Shown piece by piece: positions 9,797-19,437 of a stretch of 64,000 nucleotides of DNA. Source of the DNA: Craspedostauros australis (Eukaryota > Bacillariophyta > Bacillariophyceae > Mastogloiales > Achnanthaceae). The position numbers and the translations under genes are program-made. Below the pieces are notes generated by a model. That model made no database searches and was not told the DNA's origin. It worked only from the letters and a program-made list of their open reading frames with translations. How positions within the stretch are numbered: position 1 is the stretch's first letter; each line of letters starts with the position of its first letter. Location of the stretch: assembly GCA_026770025.1 (NCBI GenBank), contig JAMXDE010000004.1, positions 1,674,001 to 1,738,000 on the forward strand. Reading direction: 5' to 3'.

Positions 9797-12700
9797 TCAG
9801 CGTCTATCTGCTGCCACCACCATTCCATCATCATTGTTGTCAGTCACGTCGATCTTGACTGGCATATCGTTCATGCTTGGGCTTGCGGACATGCGTCTAC
9901 TTCCGTCGCTGTTTCCACGATTCTGCAGCACTCCCCTTTCTGCGACCGGTGATCTTATAGGACTCGCGTCTGACGCGATACCCGAGAGAGCCTGGCACAC
10001 CATGCTTCTATGCACCGGAGTACTCACCGATGCCAGGTCGCCACTTGCACTCGATTGGTGTTGTTCCGGCTGAGACGGCTGATCTCCGAATGACATGGTC
10101 CTTGCTTGGCCGACAGCGCTTCTCTTTTGCTTGGCTTTGAGCACCTCGTCCTCATCGATCAATGCCGCATGCCTTGCACGGACATCTGTGCACTTGGCTG
10201 TCGCGCAACAGGACTCGTAGAAGCCCAACGCCTTCGTGAAGTATTGACGAATATATGCGTCGTGATTCTCTTGGGAGTCGCTGCCTACTCCCAGAAAGTG
10301 GTTGCCCGCAAGTTCACACGCATACCCTGCCTCCTGAAGGTTGTTCTCAGCGTCGGCCCGGGCGATGGCCTCATCGTAGCATGATGCAACAGCATGGTGG
10401 TCAGCCGTTCCCACCCTGATTGATTTCGTCTCTGCCCGAAGAATCAAGTACCGATGATATGCGCTGTTGCCTTTGGTTTTGCAAATGTGTTTGAGCTTTC
10501 GCTTGTTCTGTGAAAGTATCCTGAGGTATCTTGTCTTTTTCGTTTGTCTGTATCGGTTCGAAGCCAGCATACCACTCAGTACTGGTGTTGCTGTTGCCAA
10601 ATCATAGCTGGGCTGATCCATGCCGTACTTTTTCCACAAAGTGTAGACTCTTTCTGCGCATTCATACTTGCCAAAGAATACCATAGCGTGGAGTCTTGTG
10701 CAATATGTGGCAATGCGAGCATATGGTTCCAAGTCGTCACATTTGTCGAGATCCATCAGCTCCTCCCAATCCAGAGGAAGGGTGCCGCTCATGTATCCGT
10801 ACGCTTTGCTAACTTCAACGATCATACCTCTGTGCGCGGCAATTTTGTATCGCTTCATTTGTTCCAACAATGAGGCTGCAGCTGAAGCCAGCGCGTCAAG
10901 TGGATATCCTCCAAAGAATGCATTCACCAAGAAACCATGCCAGGATAAAAAACCAAGCTCGAAGTCTCCTACCCTCATGGCTGCCTCATGAGCAAAGTGA
11001 AATGCTTGTGCCACCTCCTGGGATGGCTTGAAGTAAGCGTCGACGTGCGTTGTGGCGATATAGTGCGTCCAGCCTTCCCTCTTTTTGTCTCCACCTATCC
11101 TGCGAAGGACTTCTTTTGCCAGCTCTGTGTACCTTCGTGCATTTTCGGTGTCACCGAGAACTTGATGGAGCAAAGCAAAGCAGGTGAGAGCAGTGGAAGT
11201 CTCTTCGCAAATTCCGTGCTGTCTTGTGATATGGACCATCTTCACCGTTGCAAGGATCCATGCTGTCGCATCGTTGCATTCGAATCCACGAATAGTGGCT
11301 TGCCGCAAAAACACCATCGATAGAATTACCCGTGGGGACGTGGTCACGGGATTCTGCCGAAAGAAGTCTTCATCACTCGTGCGTCGAAAGTAGACTCGTG
11401 CAGATACCAACCCCAGTGCAATGTGGAAGGCGTAGGCGCGCTTGGGGTGTGCCCCACACAACGACGCGCAGCGTTGATTCAGCTCCAAGCTCCTTTTGGG
11501 GTCGTTCTGCTTTCCGAGAGCATTCGCCACTGCTGCGTATGTCGGGAGCTTGTCATCCAGCGACCGTGCATGCTCCAGTAGCTCATCGCTCAAGGAGTAG
11601 CCAAGGTCATATCGGTTCAGCGCGAGCTCAACGTCACATCGAGCACGGAGCAACCGCAAGGTCAGATCGTAGTCGTTCTGCCACGGGTCGCCCCGCAACT
11701 TCCGAAGCGATGTGTTCGCCAGTTGGAGGTACATCGCGGCGGGTGCCATTGCCGACATGTGCAGAGCGTGCTCGCCGACCACGAGGTTTCGTTGTGCCGA
11801 TAATAGATGATCCTTGCTCGGGGTGCAATTGAGATGGTCAGCCGCGATGAAGAGCAGGCCGCTGTCGCCACCCACTGCCTTGCCATCGGATGTCTTGTTC
11901 GGAAGATGGTGACTTTGCTCGTTTGTGATGTCTGTGCTGGCTGTGCAGATATTCCACAGACATTGCCCAATGCGCAGCCGAAGCATCGTGCGCACCTCCC
12001 CGAATGGAACCAGCTCGCGTGAAGCCTGCTGGATTCGATCGTGGCTGAAACGGTAACTTGTGCCTCCGATGGAGTTGGCGAGCAGACCTTCAAGGACGGC
12101 CTGCTCCAGCCATTCTACAAGTGGTTTCTTTGGATCGTTGTTGTGACTGGTGTTGTTGTCGCTGTTGTTGCTGCTGCTGCGGCGGCGGCTATCGTTGGTG
12201 CTGCCATTTCCACCGAGGATGTCGTCATTGGTAGGGCTGTGACGTTGTTCATAGTCCCACACGACCTGCAACAGCTCCAATTCGAACGAGGATCGGATGT
12301 ACGATGCCAAGACAAGTGCTTTTTGCAACGGAGTAGGCAAAGACCGCAGCTTCGAGGAGATGAGTTGAATGATATTGCTGGATCCACCGTACGAGTAGCC
12401 ACCGAGCTGCGTTGTGGAGGTACCGCTGTTGATGTCACCTTGGATATTGGAAGAGGCACCAGTGGAGGCACCAGCGGCAGTATTCATCTCCCACTGGAAG
12501 GTGATACGGCTGTACACCAGGACCTTGCTTCGCTCCATGTCTTCTAGAAGCTGGACTGTGTGGAAGATGTTACCATCTGTTTGTCTGAAAAGCAGGTTGG
12601 TCACCTCGTCCGCGACGTCGTCGTCTTGTTGGAACAGCTCTGATACCCAATCACGCAGCTGTTGCTTGTCGAAGTTGTTGAGGTGGATGTCGGTGTACGC

Positions 12701-14116
12701 GGGCGTTGCTGTTGCTTTGTCGAGGACTCCATGTTTGTTGTCGGCGTTGCTGTTGGCAGGGTTGTTCAAGTTGATGTCCGCCAGGAGCTTGCGGAACGGC
12801 ACGTCGACTTCTAATTCCAGTACTTCATCAGGTGAATGAGGATTGACTTCCTGTCGGATGGTCCCGATCCACAAAAAGTGCGAGCGATGTACAATTGACG
12901 ACATTAGCTCCATGCATTCTTGGGATGCCCATTGCAAGTCATCCAGCACCATCACGACAGGACAATCCTTCGATGACACAGCGCCCAAGAACTGTGTGAA
13001 AGTGTATTGAAATCGATTCCACGATGTGTCTGTGGATGAAACCTGCGGCGTATTGAATTGTGCATTGGAGGTAGAGTTGATCTGATGCAAGCTCGAAGAG
13101 ACGAGGGAAGCGTTGTCACTGTCACCATCGTCAAAGAAGATGGACAATGATGGCACGAAGGTGAGGAGTAGGCTTCTTTGTTGGGACGTGAGGAGGCTGG
13201 ACTTGATGTTGGTTCGAAGTTGTTGCAGGAGAGGGTTGACTGTGGTTGTTCTCTCCTTGATCCCTTCTTCGTTGTTCGTCGCACCAATCTGACTGGGATT
13301 GTTTCCCTGTACTTGCGATGGCGATGCCGATGGCGACGTTTGATCTTTCACTGTAGCTCCTGAGGGCTTGTTGTCAGAAGCCAGTTGCTTGCACCAGTTC
13401 GAGAGCGCCTGGGTGATGGCAGAGAAGGGATCGCCCTGTTGATGCTCTTCGAACTTGCCCTTCAGGATGTGCACGTCGCGGTGCCCGCCAAGCGTCGCCT
13501 TCTCCCTGTTCTCCTTTGTCAGATCATCACGCAGCTGATCGCAGAAGGTATCGACCAGCTTGGACTTTCCTGTGCCGCTGATACCCCACACGAACACAGC
13601 TGGCAGCAAGGTGTTGCCGACGGATGGAGATGTAGTTGCCAACTCATCAGGCGTGGTGGGTTGTGACCTGGTCTTGGCTTTTCTGCCTCTTCCGACTGTC
13701 TTTCCAGCCACTACCGTCTGATCAAACGCGGCGCGCAGCGTCTCGAGTTCTTTGTCACGACCGAACATCGCTGCACCGCCGCCATCAAAGAGAGTGTGCG
13801 GAACTTCTGTGTCCAGCTCGACCTCGTTGTATCCGTCATCGTAGAAGTCGTTGCCGGAGGTGAGGACGGTGTCATGGAGGACGGACGATGGTCTGATGGA
13901 TGCCGCTTTTGTTGACGCTGGTGACGACAGGTCAAAGACTTGGGATACAGAACTGCCCTGCGTCGATGCCTTGGAATGCAACGGACGAGGAGATGATCTG
14001 TGGGTAGTGTTTGGAGTGTGCGGACTTGTCGTCATGGAGGAAACGTTCTTCGGCGCTGGTTTGGATGGATGCATCAATGATGTTTCAACATGCTCGATTG
14101 ATCTCTCGCCATCCAT
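9797..14116 (-). CDS. STAND-class AAA ATPase with TPR-like C-terminal half (tandem copy B)
   Basis: About 1,439 residues and the tandem paralogue of the gene at 3659-7900. The order is the same: Ser/Pro-rich N-terminus, 'LHDTVLTSGNDFYDDGYNEV', 'FGRDKELETLRAAFDQ', Walker A GISGTGKS at about residue 179, Walker B VVMVLDDLQWAS at about 390, then a long helical TPR-like half. Long stretches of the ATPase core are identical to copy A. The divergence lies in the N-terminus, in Ser/Asn-rich linkers (for example an SSSNNSDNNTSHNN insert) and in the C-terminal tail. The ORF runs open to a TTG at 14236; the first ATG that gives plausible protein is at 14116 and is used here. No introns are evident. The function, an ATP-driven signalling or regulatory scaffold, is inferred from the domain class only. 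Confidence 0.78.
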   Translation of the reverse strand: MDGERSIEHVETSLMHPSKPAPKNVSSMTTSPHTPNTTHRSSPRPLHSKASTQGSSVSQVFDLSSPASTKAASIRPSSVLHDTVLTSGNDFYDDGYNEVELDTEVPHTLFDGGGAAMFGRDKELETLRAAFDQTVVAGKTVGRGRKAKTRSQPTTPDELATTSPSVGNTLLPAVFVWGISGTGKSKLVDTFCDQLRDDLTKENREKATLGGHRDVHILKGKFEEHQQGDPFSAITQALSNWCKQLASDNKPSGATVKDQTSPSASPSQVQGNNPSQIGATNNEEGIKERTTTVNPLLQQLRTNIKSSLLTSQQRSLLLTFVPSLSIFFDDGDSDNASLVSSSLHQINSTSNAQFNTPQVSSTDTSWNRFQYTFTQFLGAVSSKDCPVVMVLDDLQWASQECMELMSSIVHRSHFLWIGTIRQEVNPHSPDEVLELEVDVPFRKLLADINLNNPANSNADNKHGVLDKATATPAYTDIHLNNFDKQQLRDWVSELFQQDDDVADEVTNLLFRQTDGNIFHTVQLLEDMERSKVLVYSRITFQWEMNTAAGASTGASSNIQGDINSGTSTTQLGGYSYGGSSNIIQLISSKLRSLPTPLQKALVLASYIRSSFELELLQVVWDYEQRHSPTNDDILGGNGSTNDSRRRSSSNNSDNNTSHNNDPKKPLVEWLEQAVLEGLLANSIGGTSYRFSHDRIQQASRELVPFGEVRTMLRLRIGQCLWNICTASTDITNEQSHHLPNKTSDGKAVGGDSGLLFIAADHLNCTPSKDHLLSAQRNLVVGEHALHMSAMAPAAMYLQLANTSLRKLRGDPWQNDYDLTLRLLRARCDVELALNRYDLGYSLSDELLEHARSLDDKLPTYAAVANALGKQNDPKRSLELNQRCASLCGAHPKRAYAFHIALGLVSARVYFRRTSDEDFFRQNPVTTSPRVILSMVFLRQATIRGFECNDATAWILATVKMVHITRQHGICEETSTALTCFALLHQVLGDTENARRYTELAKEVLRRIGGDKKREGWTHYIATTHVDAYFKPSQEVAQAFHFAHEAAMRVGDFELGFLSWHGFLVNAFFGGYPLDALASAAASLLEQMKRYKIAAHRGMIVEVSKAYGYMSGTLPLDWEELMDLDKCDDLEPYARIATYCTRLHAMVFFGKYECAERVYTLWKKYGMDQPSYDLATATPVLSGMLASNRYRQTKKTRYLRILSQNKRKLKHICKTKGNSAYHRYLILRAETKSIRVGTADHHAVASCYDEAIARADAENNLQEAGYACELAGNHFLGVGSDSQENHDAYIRQYFTKALGFYESCCATAKCTDVRARHAALIDEDEVLKAKQKRSAVGQARTMSFGDQPSQPEQHQSSASGDLASVSTPVHRSMVCQALSGIASDASPIRSPVAERGVLQNRGNSDGSRRMSASPSMNDMPVKIDVTDNNDDGMVVAADRR

Positions 14117-14410
14117 GCTGCCGTTTGCGATGGAGCTGGACGGTGCGATGTGGAGGTGCCATGCCCGTGGATGTGTGGCGAATTGGTGTTTGGCTTGCCT
14201 CTCAGTCTCTGTTTCTCTCGCGTGTCTTGGTGGCAACTGTTGGCCGATCTGCCGACCTTTGTTCCTCTTGTTTTGGCGGTGTTGTTCGGCAGCTTTTTGC
14301 TTCTCACATGTTCGCCAATTGCGTCACAAAAGCGAAACCAATCCGAACACACACGTGGCTCGTCGTCACGTATTTATGGAATGCCACAGATGATGACTTG
14401 CCCACCGTGT

Positions 14411-15131
14411 CGGGGACACCCGGCAAGTGCATCGAATACTTCAGTTTACGACTAGTACGACTCGAAAGTGCTTTTTGTCATTTGTTGCGTTTCTTCGCTG
14501 TTTGTGAAATGTTGACAAAGCAAATGTCGCAGCGACGTCTTGTTTTGATTCATTTATATTAATTGTTTGTCAATCGGTGTTACTCGGACATATTCAGTCA
14601 TTGCTTCCGTGTTGTTGAAGCGTCATCGAGTCCCGTCGAACCTGCTTCCTTTTGCAAAAAATGCATTTGCAGTGCATTTAATGCATTTGGGGTTCAAAAA
14701 ATGCAATTGAAGTACATTAAATGCAATTGGAGTGCATTAAATGCACTTGGAGTTCAAAAAATGCATTTGAAGTGCATTAAATGCAAATGGAGTGCATTAA
14801 ATGCATTTGGAGTGCAAAAAATGCAAATTGAGTGCATTAAATGCATTTGCAGTGCATTAAATGCATTAGGAGTGCATTAAATGCACTTTCAGTTGTGCAT
14901 CAGATTGATTCGTGACTTAGACAGCTACAGTCACAACGGCGGTCATTGGACACCAATAGACGATCTCGTTAAATATAATACTTAACGGTACGACATCAAT
15001 AGGTCATTTTCAGCGAATGCAACGACACAGATTGTGGAGGCAAGACTAATTCGATTAAACAGCCTCGATTCATCTCTCTGGTCAAATGAGTCAAATGATA
15101 CACGTTTCAATGGACTTGCCGGGTGTCCCGG
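14411..15131. repeat. Pair of ~20-bp inverted repeats bounding a 0.7-kb segment (MITE-like candidate)
   Basis: Bases 14412-14431 and the reverse complement of 15111-15130 match at 18 of 20 positions, sharing the core GGGACACCCGGCAAGT. They point inward around a non-coding segment that contains the 20-bp minisatellite. No target-site duplication is obvious, so the mobile-element reading is tentative. Confidence 0.4.
14661..14892. repeat. 20-bp minisatellite, ~11.5 copies, with a 60-bp higher-order period
   Basis: Units begin 'atgca' every 20 bases with no length change; the common form is atgcatttggagtgcattaa. Units ending in 'caaaaa' instead of 'cattaa' recur at 14681, 14741 and 14801, exactly 60 bases apart, which marks a three-unit higher-order repeat. 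Because 60 is a multiple of three, one frame stays open through the array, but this is a by-product of the repeat. Confidence 0.92.
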
Positions 15132-15577
15132 TCTAAGTATTCGGTCATGGAATCAACCAAGCTGACGTCCCCATGTCCGTATAACGAGTCCCGTATATTC
15201 TGGATTCAGATGAATAGGTACTTCACAAGCTCTTTCTGTTGATGTTCCAAAATTCGCAGAATCTGTGACGTTGGCATCACAAACCACACAGATCAATGAG
15301 GAATGGCGAGATGTCGCCAAGATCTTTGTTGGTTCTTTGTTGATGCGTGGCCCTTTCTCGTTGTCGTGCAGATCGTAAGTACCGCGAGTAAGGCAGGAGC
15401 GGAAAGGGTTATTGCCGGGATGTAGTGTGTCTGGCTCCTCTCTCGGCGCATGCGGAAGAATGAGAGAGTGGACCATCCTCGGACGGCACGCAGGCACACA
15501 CGCACATACGCACATACCAGCACTATCCACAATACATAACATTACACACAAGCAAGAGGCGGAAGGCGAAAGGCAAG

Positions 15578-16609
15578 ATGCAGGTTGTGTACTACGACAT
15601 CTTTGATGTGAACGAGGAAGAAGCGTTCTCCGAGTCCGAGGCAAAACGCATCGACCGCGAGATCGACGTATTCGTCGAAGAGATGGAACGTGGGACTCGT
15701 TCGGAAGTCCATGTCGACGGGGCGATCAATGAACTGCAGATGCGGCGTCTGCTTTCCCTCGTGGCGAGAAGCCGCGGCGTGAAGAAGCTGGGCTTCCGTC
15801 ACTGGGGCATGGGAGACTTGGGTTGTTTTCTGTTGGTGGAACTGTTCGCGACCATTACGGAATCATCAGGGTCGCTTGGAATGGGACGCATTGAGGAGCT
15901 ATCGATTCGGTCGTGCGGCATCACGAGCAAAGGGACGTCGGTGCTTCTGAGCACGTTGCAGCGATACCATGGGCTCGTCAAGCTGGATTTGGGCCGGAAC
16001 AATCTCCAGAATGCATGGGAGCAGCACGACTGGGTGGGGGCATTGCATCATACCATTCCGCGCCTCGAGTTGCAGGAGCTGGATCTATCAGCTGTGAATA
16101 TGGACGTTATCTCCATCGATGCCATCCTGAGTGGGTTGCACAACAACGGTCACTGCCTGCGGTCGCTTGATATCTCGCACAATATCGAGAGCCTGGCATC
16201 ACTGTTGGAACTGCTGGAACCTCATTTGCCCCACATCCGGATCAGGCACTTGATGCTCACCAAAGGTGCCAGCAGCGCGTCGTGTGTTGAGATCTCTCAG
16301 GTGCCCCTCCTGAAGCGATTCGCCGATGGCGTTGCGAAGAACCAGGATCTGATCAGCTTGGGGTACTTTTCTGTTCTGCCGATCGATCGACAGTCGTCGA
16401 TGGAAGAGCAGCTCATCCATCGTCGCGGAATGGAGCAGCTCAGACGGGTGCAGTTCGTGCTGGATCGCAACAGATTCATCCCGTGGCTCAAGGCCCAACA
16501 TCGTGCTGCGTGCTTACCTCAAGCACTGCGCAAGTCCTTCGGTTCGCGCAGCTCACATTCTGCCGCGTTCCATGTTCTTCGTGAGTGCTCTGATTGTCTC
16601 GGATGTTGA
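15578..16609 (+). CDS. Leucine-rich-repeat (RNI-like) protein
   Basis: 343 residues. After an acidic N-terminus come repeats of the ribonuclease-inhibitor type: 'IEELSIRSCGITSKGTSVLLSTL', then 'LVKLDLGRNNLQN', 'LQELDLSAVNMD' and 'LRSLDISHN', roughly residues 105-220. The segment 'VQFVLDRNRFIPWL' (about 290-305) resembles the closing region of short LRR proteins common in diatom genomes (recollection of the family, not a search). There is no signal peptide or membrane segment, so it is probably cytoplasmic or nuclear. It would serve protein-protein interaction; the partner is unknown. The ATG follows 'ggcaag', in the only frame with a repeat pattern, and no introns are apparent. Confidence 0.75.
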   Translation: MQVVYYDIFDVNEEEAFSESEAKRIDREIDVFVEEMERGTRSEVHVDGAINELQMRRLLSLVARSRGVKKLGFRHWGMGDLGCFLLVELFATITESSGSLGMGRIEELSIRSCGITSKGTSVLLSTLQRYHGLVKLDLGRNNLQNAWEQHDWVGALHHTIPRLELQELDLSAVNMDVISIDAILSGLHNNGHCLRSLDISHNIESLASLLELLEPHLPHIRIRHLMLTKGASSASCVEISQVPLLKRFADGVAKNQDLISLGYFSVLPIDRQSSMEEQLIHRRGMEQLRRVQFVLDRNRFIPWLKAQHRAACLPQALRKSFGSRSSHSAAFHVLRECSDCLGC

Positions 16610-17270
16610 CTTATGGTGATGCTGGTGTGGCTCCGCCACGCGATGCTGACATCGCGCGGTTACCGTAGCAAACAAGGGAGTCGAAAGTATGCGCCAACAG
16701 TGATGAAAAATCGTCCGACCGACGCATAGCTACCGAGCTAACCTCTTCCATGTGGTGCTCCAACGACACAATGTGGCGCACGATGGCGAAAGGTGCCGCT
16801 ATGGTCGCCGTCAGAAAGTCCAATCTGTTCCTCGCGTAGCTTCTGGAAATTTTTTCAACACTTCGCCAAGCGCCGCGCTATGTGGATTCACGCGAAGGCC
16901 TCCACAGTGAATTGTGCTACCATGGTACAATTGCATTTCGTGTCGATGGTGGTGGGATGTGGCTCTCCTGGCTCGTACTCTTAATCTCTATCCATGACGT
17001 AAAGTACTGTTGTATTTTGTTATTGTGTTTTGTTTGTTTAATCGATATTCTATTGTATGGTGTGGTATATGTCCGAAGGATGAAACGGGGCGCCCAACGC
17101 TTTCTCCCAGTCTCTCTTCTGCTCCTCCTCTCTATTTCTCTCTCTCTCGTGCAATGATCTCCCTGTACAGTTCGTGCATGATATGTAGGTGGGCATGATA
17201 GGTCGTACCTTGCCGTGCCATGGTTTGTTGCGGCCCGGCATGGCATGCTAAAAAACGGAGTCCGCGTCGT
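16610..17270. other. Intergenic region between convergent genes
   Basis: About 660 bases. There is a pyrimidine-rich stretch at about 17100-17150 and otherwise no repeat, RNA gene or credible ORF. Confidence 0.5.
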
Positions 17271-18164
17271 TCACGCTGCTGCGGCCGCCGCTCCGGTCGA
17301 CCGGCAGCCAATCCATTGGATGGCATTGCGCAGGAACAAGCGGAACTGCGATGCTTCCGCCGTGCAGCCATCGTCTTGCTGTTCCAACATGACGATGGAT
17401 GCCAACAGACTCCGGAAGCACCGCATCGCCGCATCCTGCAGCTGCAGCTTGAGGTTGGCAACGCCGAGGTTGTTGACGATGGCGGCGACGAGCAGGGAAC
17501 TGCCATCGAGGCTGCGATCTTCGTACAGCATCAGCGCCAGATCGTACAATCGGATGGCCTTGCGCAGCTTGCTGCTGGCCTTGGTGGGACTTGCAGCATG
17601 CGTGCTGTAGAGATGGTGCGAGATGGCGAGATTGAATACGATGACAGCAGATGTAGCCAAGGAGATCTCGTACATGCCCGCCGCATCGGCAGGTGCGCGC
17701 GGCGTGATGAACATGGGGGTGGTGTAGATGTAGTGCCCATTGACCGTATCATCATCATCATCATGATCGTTCGCAGAACTACTGTTGGTTGCGGCAGCGG
17801 TGGTGCCGCCGTCGTTGTTGGTGGTTGGGGCAGGAGTGATGGTGCATGCAGGGTTGGCTGCCTGGGCAGGCACGGTTGGTGCGGATGCCCAAGAAGGCGT
17901 CCCTGCATGCTGCGCAGTGGTGTCACGGGTCGTCACCATCTGATCCAGCCGGATGACCTGACCTGGGCGCAGGATGTCAGCCTTGTTCGTTGCGTTGTGG
18001 TGAGCAGCGAAAGTGCCATCGATTTCACAGGCGCGAATGTAGTGCTTCGAGGCCTTCAAGGCGTTGGACAGATGCTTGATGGCATCGTCGTAGTTGCAGT
18101 CATGCAAGGCGTGAGCACCATGGTTGTTGAGTTCGATGGCGCATTGGAGTTCCTGGTGAAGCAT
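17271..18164 (-). CDS. TPR-like protein of unknown function
   Basis: 297 residues from the ATG at 18164; the frame stays open to a TTG at 18290 but has no ATG farther upstream. The N-terminal 'ELNNHGAHALHDCNYDDAIKHLSNALKASK' is a typical TPR-type helix pair. An Ala/Thr/Asn/Asp-rich linker follows (about 80-145), then 'YIYTTPMFI', then 'VIVFNLAISHHLYS', 'KAIRLYDLALMLYE' and 'AAIVNNLGVANLKL', another set of helical repeats. This arrangement resembles a family of short TPR-like proteins found repeatedly in diatom genomes, with no known role (family recollection, unverified). The C-terminus ends in an Ala tract. Probably cytosolic; no catalytic motif is visible. Confidence 0.7.
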   Translation of the reverse strand: MLHQELQCAIELNNHGAHALHDCNYDDAIKHLSNALKASKHYIRACEIDGTFAAHHNATNKADILRPGQVIRLDQMVTTRDTTAQHAGTPSWASAPTVPAQAANPACTITPAPTTNNDGGTTAAATNSSSANDHDDDDDTVNGHYIYTTPMFITPRAPADAAGMYEISLATSAVIVFNLAISHHLYSTHAASPTKASSKLRKAIRLYDLALMLYEDRSLDGSSLLVAAIVNNLGVANLKLQLQDAAMRCFRSLLASIVMLEQQDDGCTAEASQFRLFLRNAIQWIGCRSTGAAAAAA

Positions 18165-19437
18165 GGCTGGGTTTGCTGCTACTATTGCTGTTTGTGATGG
18201 AGGAGTGCCGGGATTGTTGGTTGTCGATTTTATGAGCTGGTGGACTGGTTGTCTTCTGCCGCTCTGTCTGTCTCCGTACACTCCGTGCAAGGGTGTGGCG
18301 TGGCGTCAGTACAATCTACAAGCACCGATGGCGTTGGTGACGTCCGATGATGTCGGTCATGGACGGACACCAACGATGGGACCAACCGGGCTGTGTGCAC
18401 ACAAGGTGACGCAGCGAACGACCAATCCAGTACGAGAAGACACGATGAAAGGAACAAGGGCGAGGGCGATCCAGGCTTCGCGGGGATCGCCATTGATGCC
18501 GTCATCCACTGCGGCGGCCGATAGAGTCGTTCAACCACCCGTGTGTGTGCGTGTGTTTTCCTTGCGGTTGTGCATGACCGTGTCTGCCGAGTGCAGAGTG
18601 TTCTTCGATGCGTCGACGGTGCTTCGGCGGTGGAGTGACAAGTCACCCGCCTTTTTAATCTGTATCGCCATTCCCACCCACCGCATGATCGGGCTGTCCA
18701 CATGTGGTCCTCCATGACTGGGTGAGTGGACTCCTACGCCTGCTTCTTCTGCCACGATCTGTTGGATGCCGTTTCTCTGTGCATAGCCGTACCATACGAC
18801 CTCGCTCGTACCATACATGCCACAAGCATAGTACCATACATGCCACAAGCATAACTGCTGCAGAATGTTTCTATCAATGTGATGAGTGGACACACGCAAC
18901 GAGGGACGGAAAGGATTCTTTCTCCTTCTCCGTGGTGTTCGGTCACACTGCGCAAATGGCACTACGAGTGGAAAGGAAGTGGCGAAACTGACCGGTGTCG
19001 ACAGAATAACCAACCGCAACAATCCACGCAACAGTTGGAACGCACAAATTGTCGTTGCGTGGGCGGTCATGGCCTCCGTTCGTTGTGGAATGTGTCGATG
19101 ACTAAACACAGAGAGAAAGAGAGATGCCGTTCCCTTTGTAGCCGCCTTTGGCACAGCAACCAACAGATGCGAAAAGAACTGTCCGATACAAAGCAAGACC
19201 TATCAACGGAGAGGCACAAACGTTCTGCAAATGCCGGTTCCAGTCGAATACTTCCTCTCAGAGTACAGTTTCTCTCCGCGGATTGATTTCACTTGCCGTT
19301 CATGTCGCTTCACCATAGGTCGTACTCATGTCGACAGATGACACAGATGTTTGTGCATGCCTCTCGCACCATGGCTCTATACGATCAACTCTACCAAATT
19401 CTCAATTCGACTCTACCCACGAGTACGACCTGGTCCA
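18165..19437. other. Intergenic region with a short tandem duplication
   Basis: Upstream of the TPR-like gene and 3' of the MYND gene. A perfect 23-bp unit (gtaccatacatgccacaagc + ata) is duplicated head-to-tail at 18808-18853, with a partial third copy at 18789. No credible gene is present. Confidence 0.6.

Noticed and set aside
14563-14880. 105-codon ORF through the 20-bp minisatellite
   Set aside because: The open frame is a by-product of a 60-bp period; the peptide is the translated repeat.
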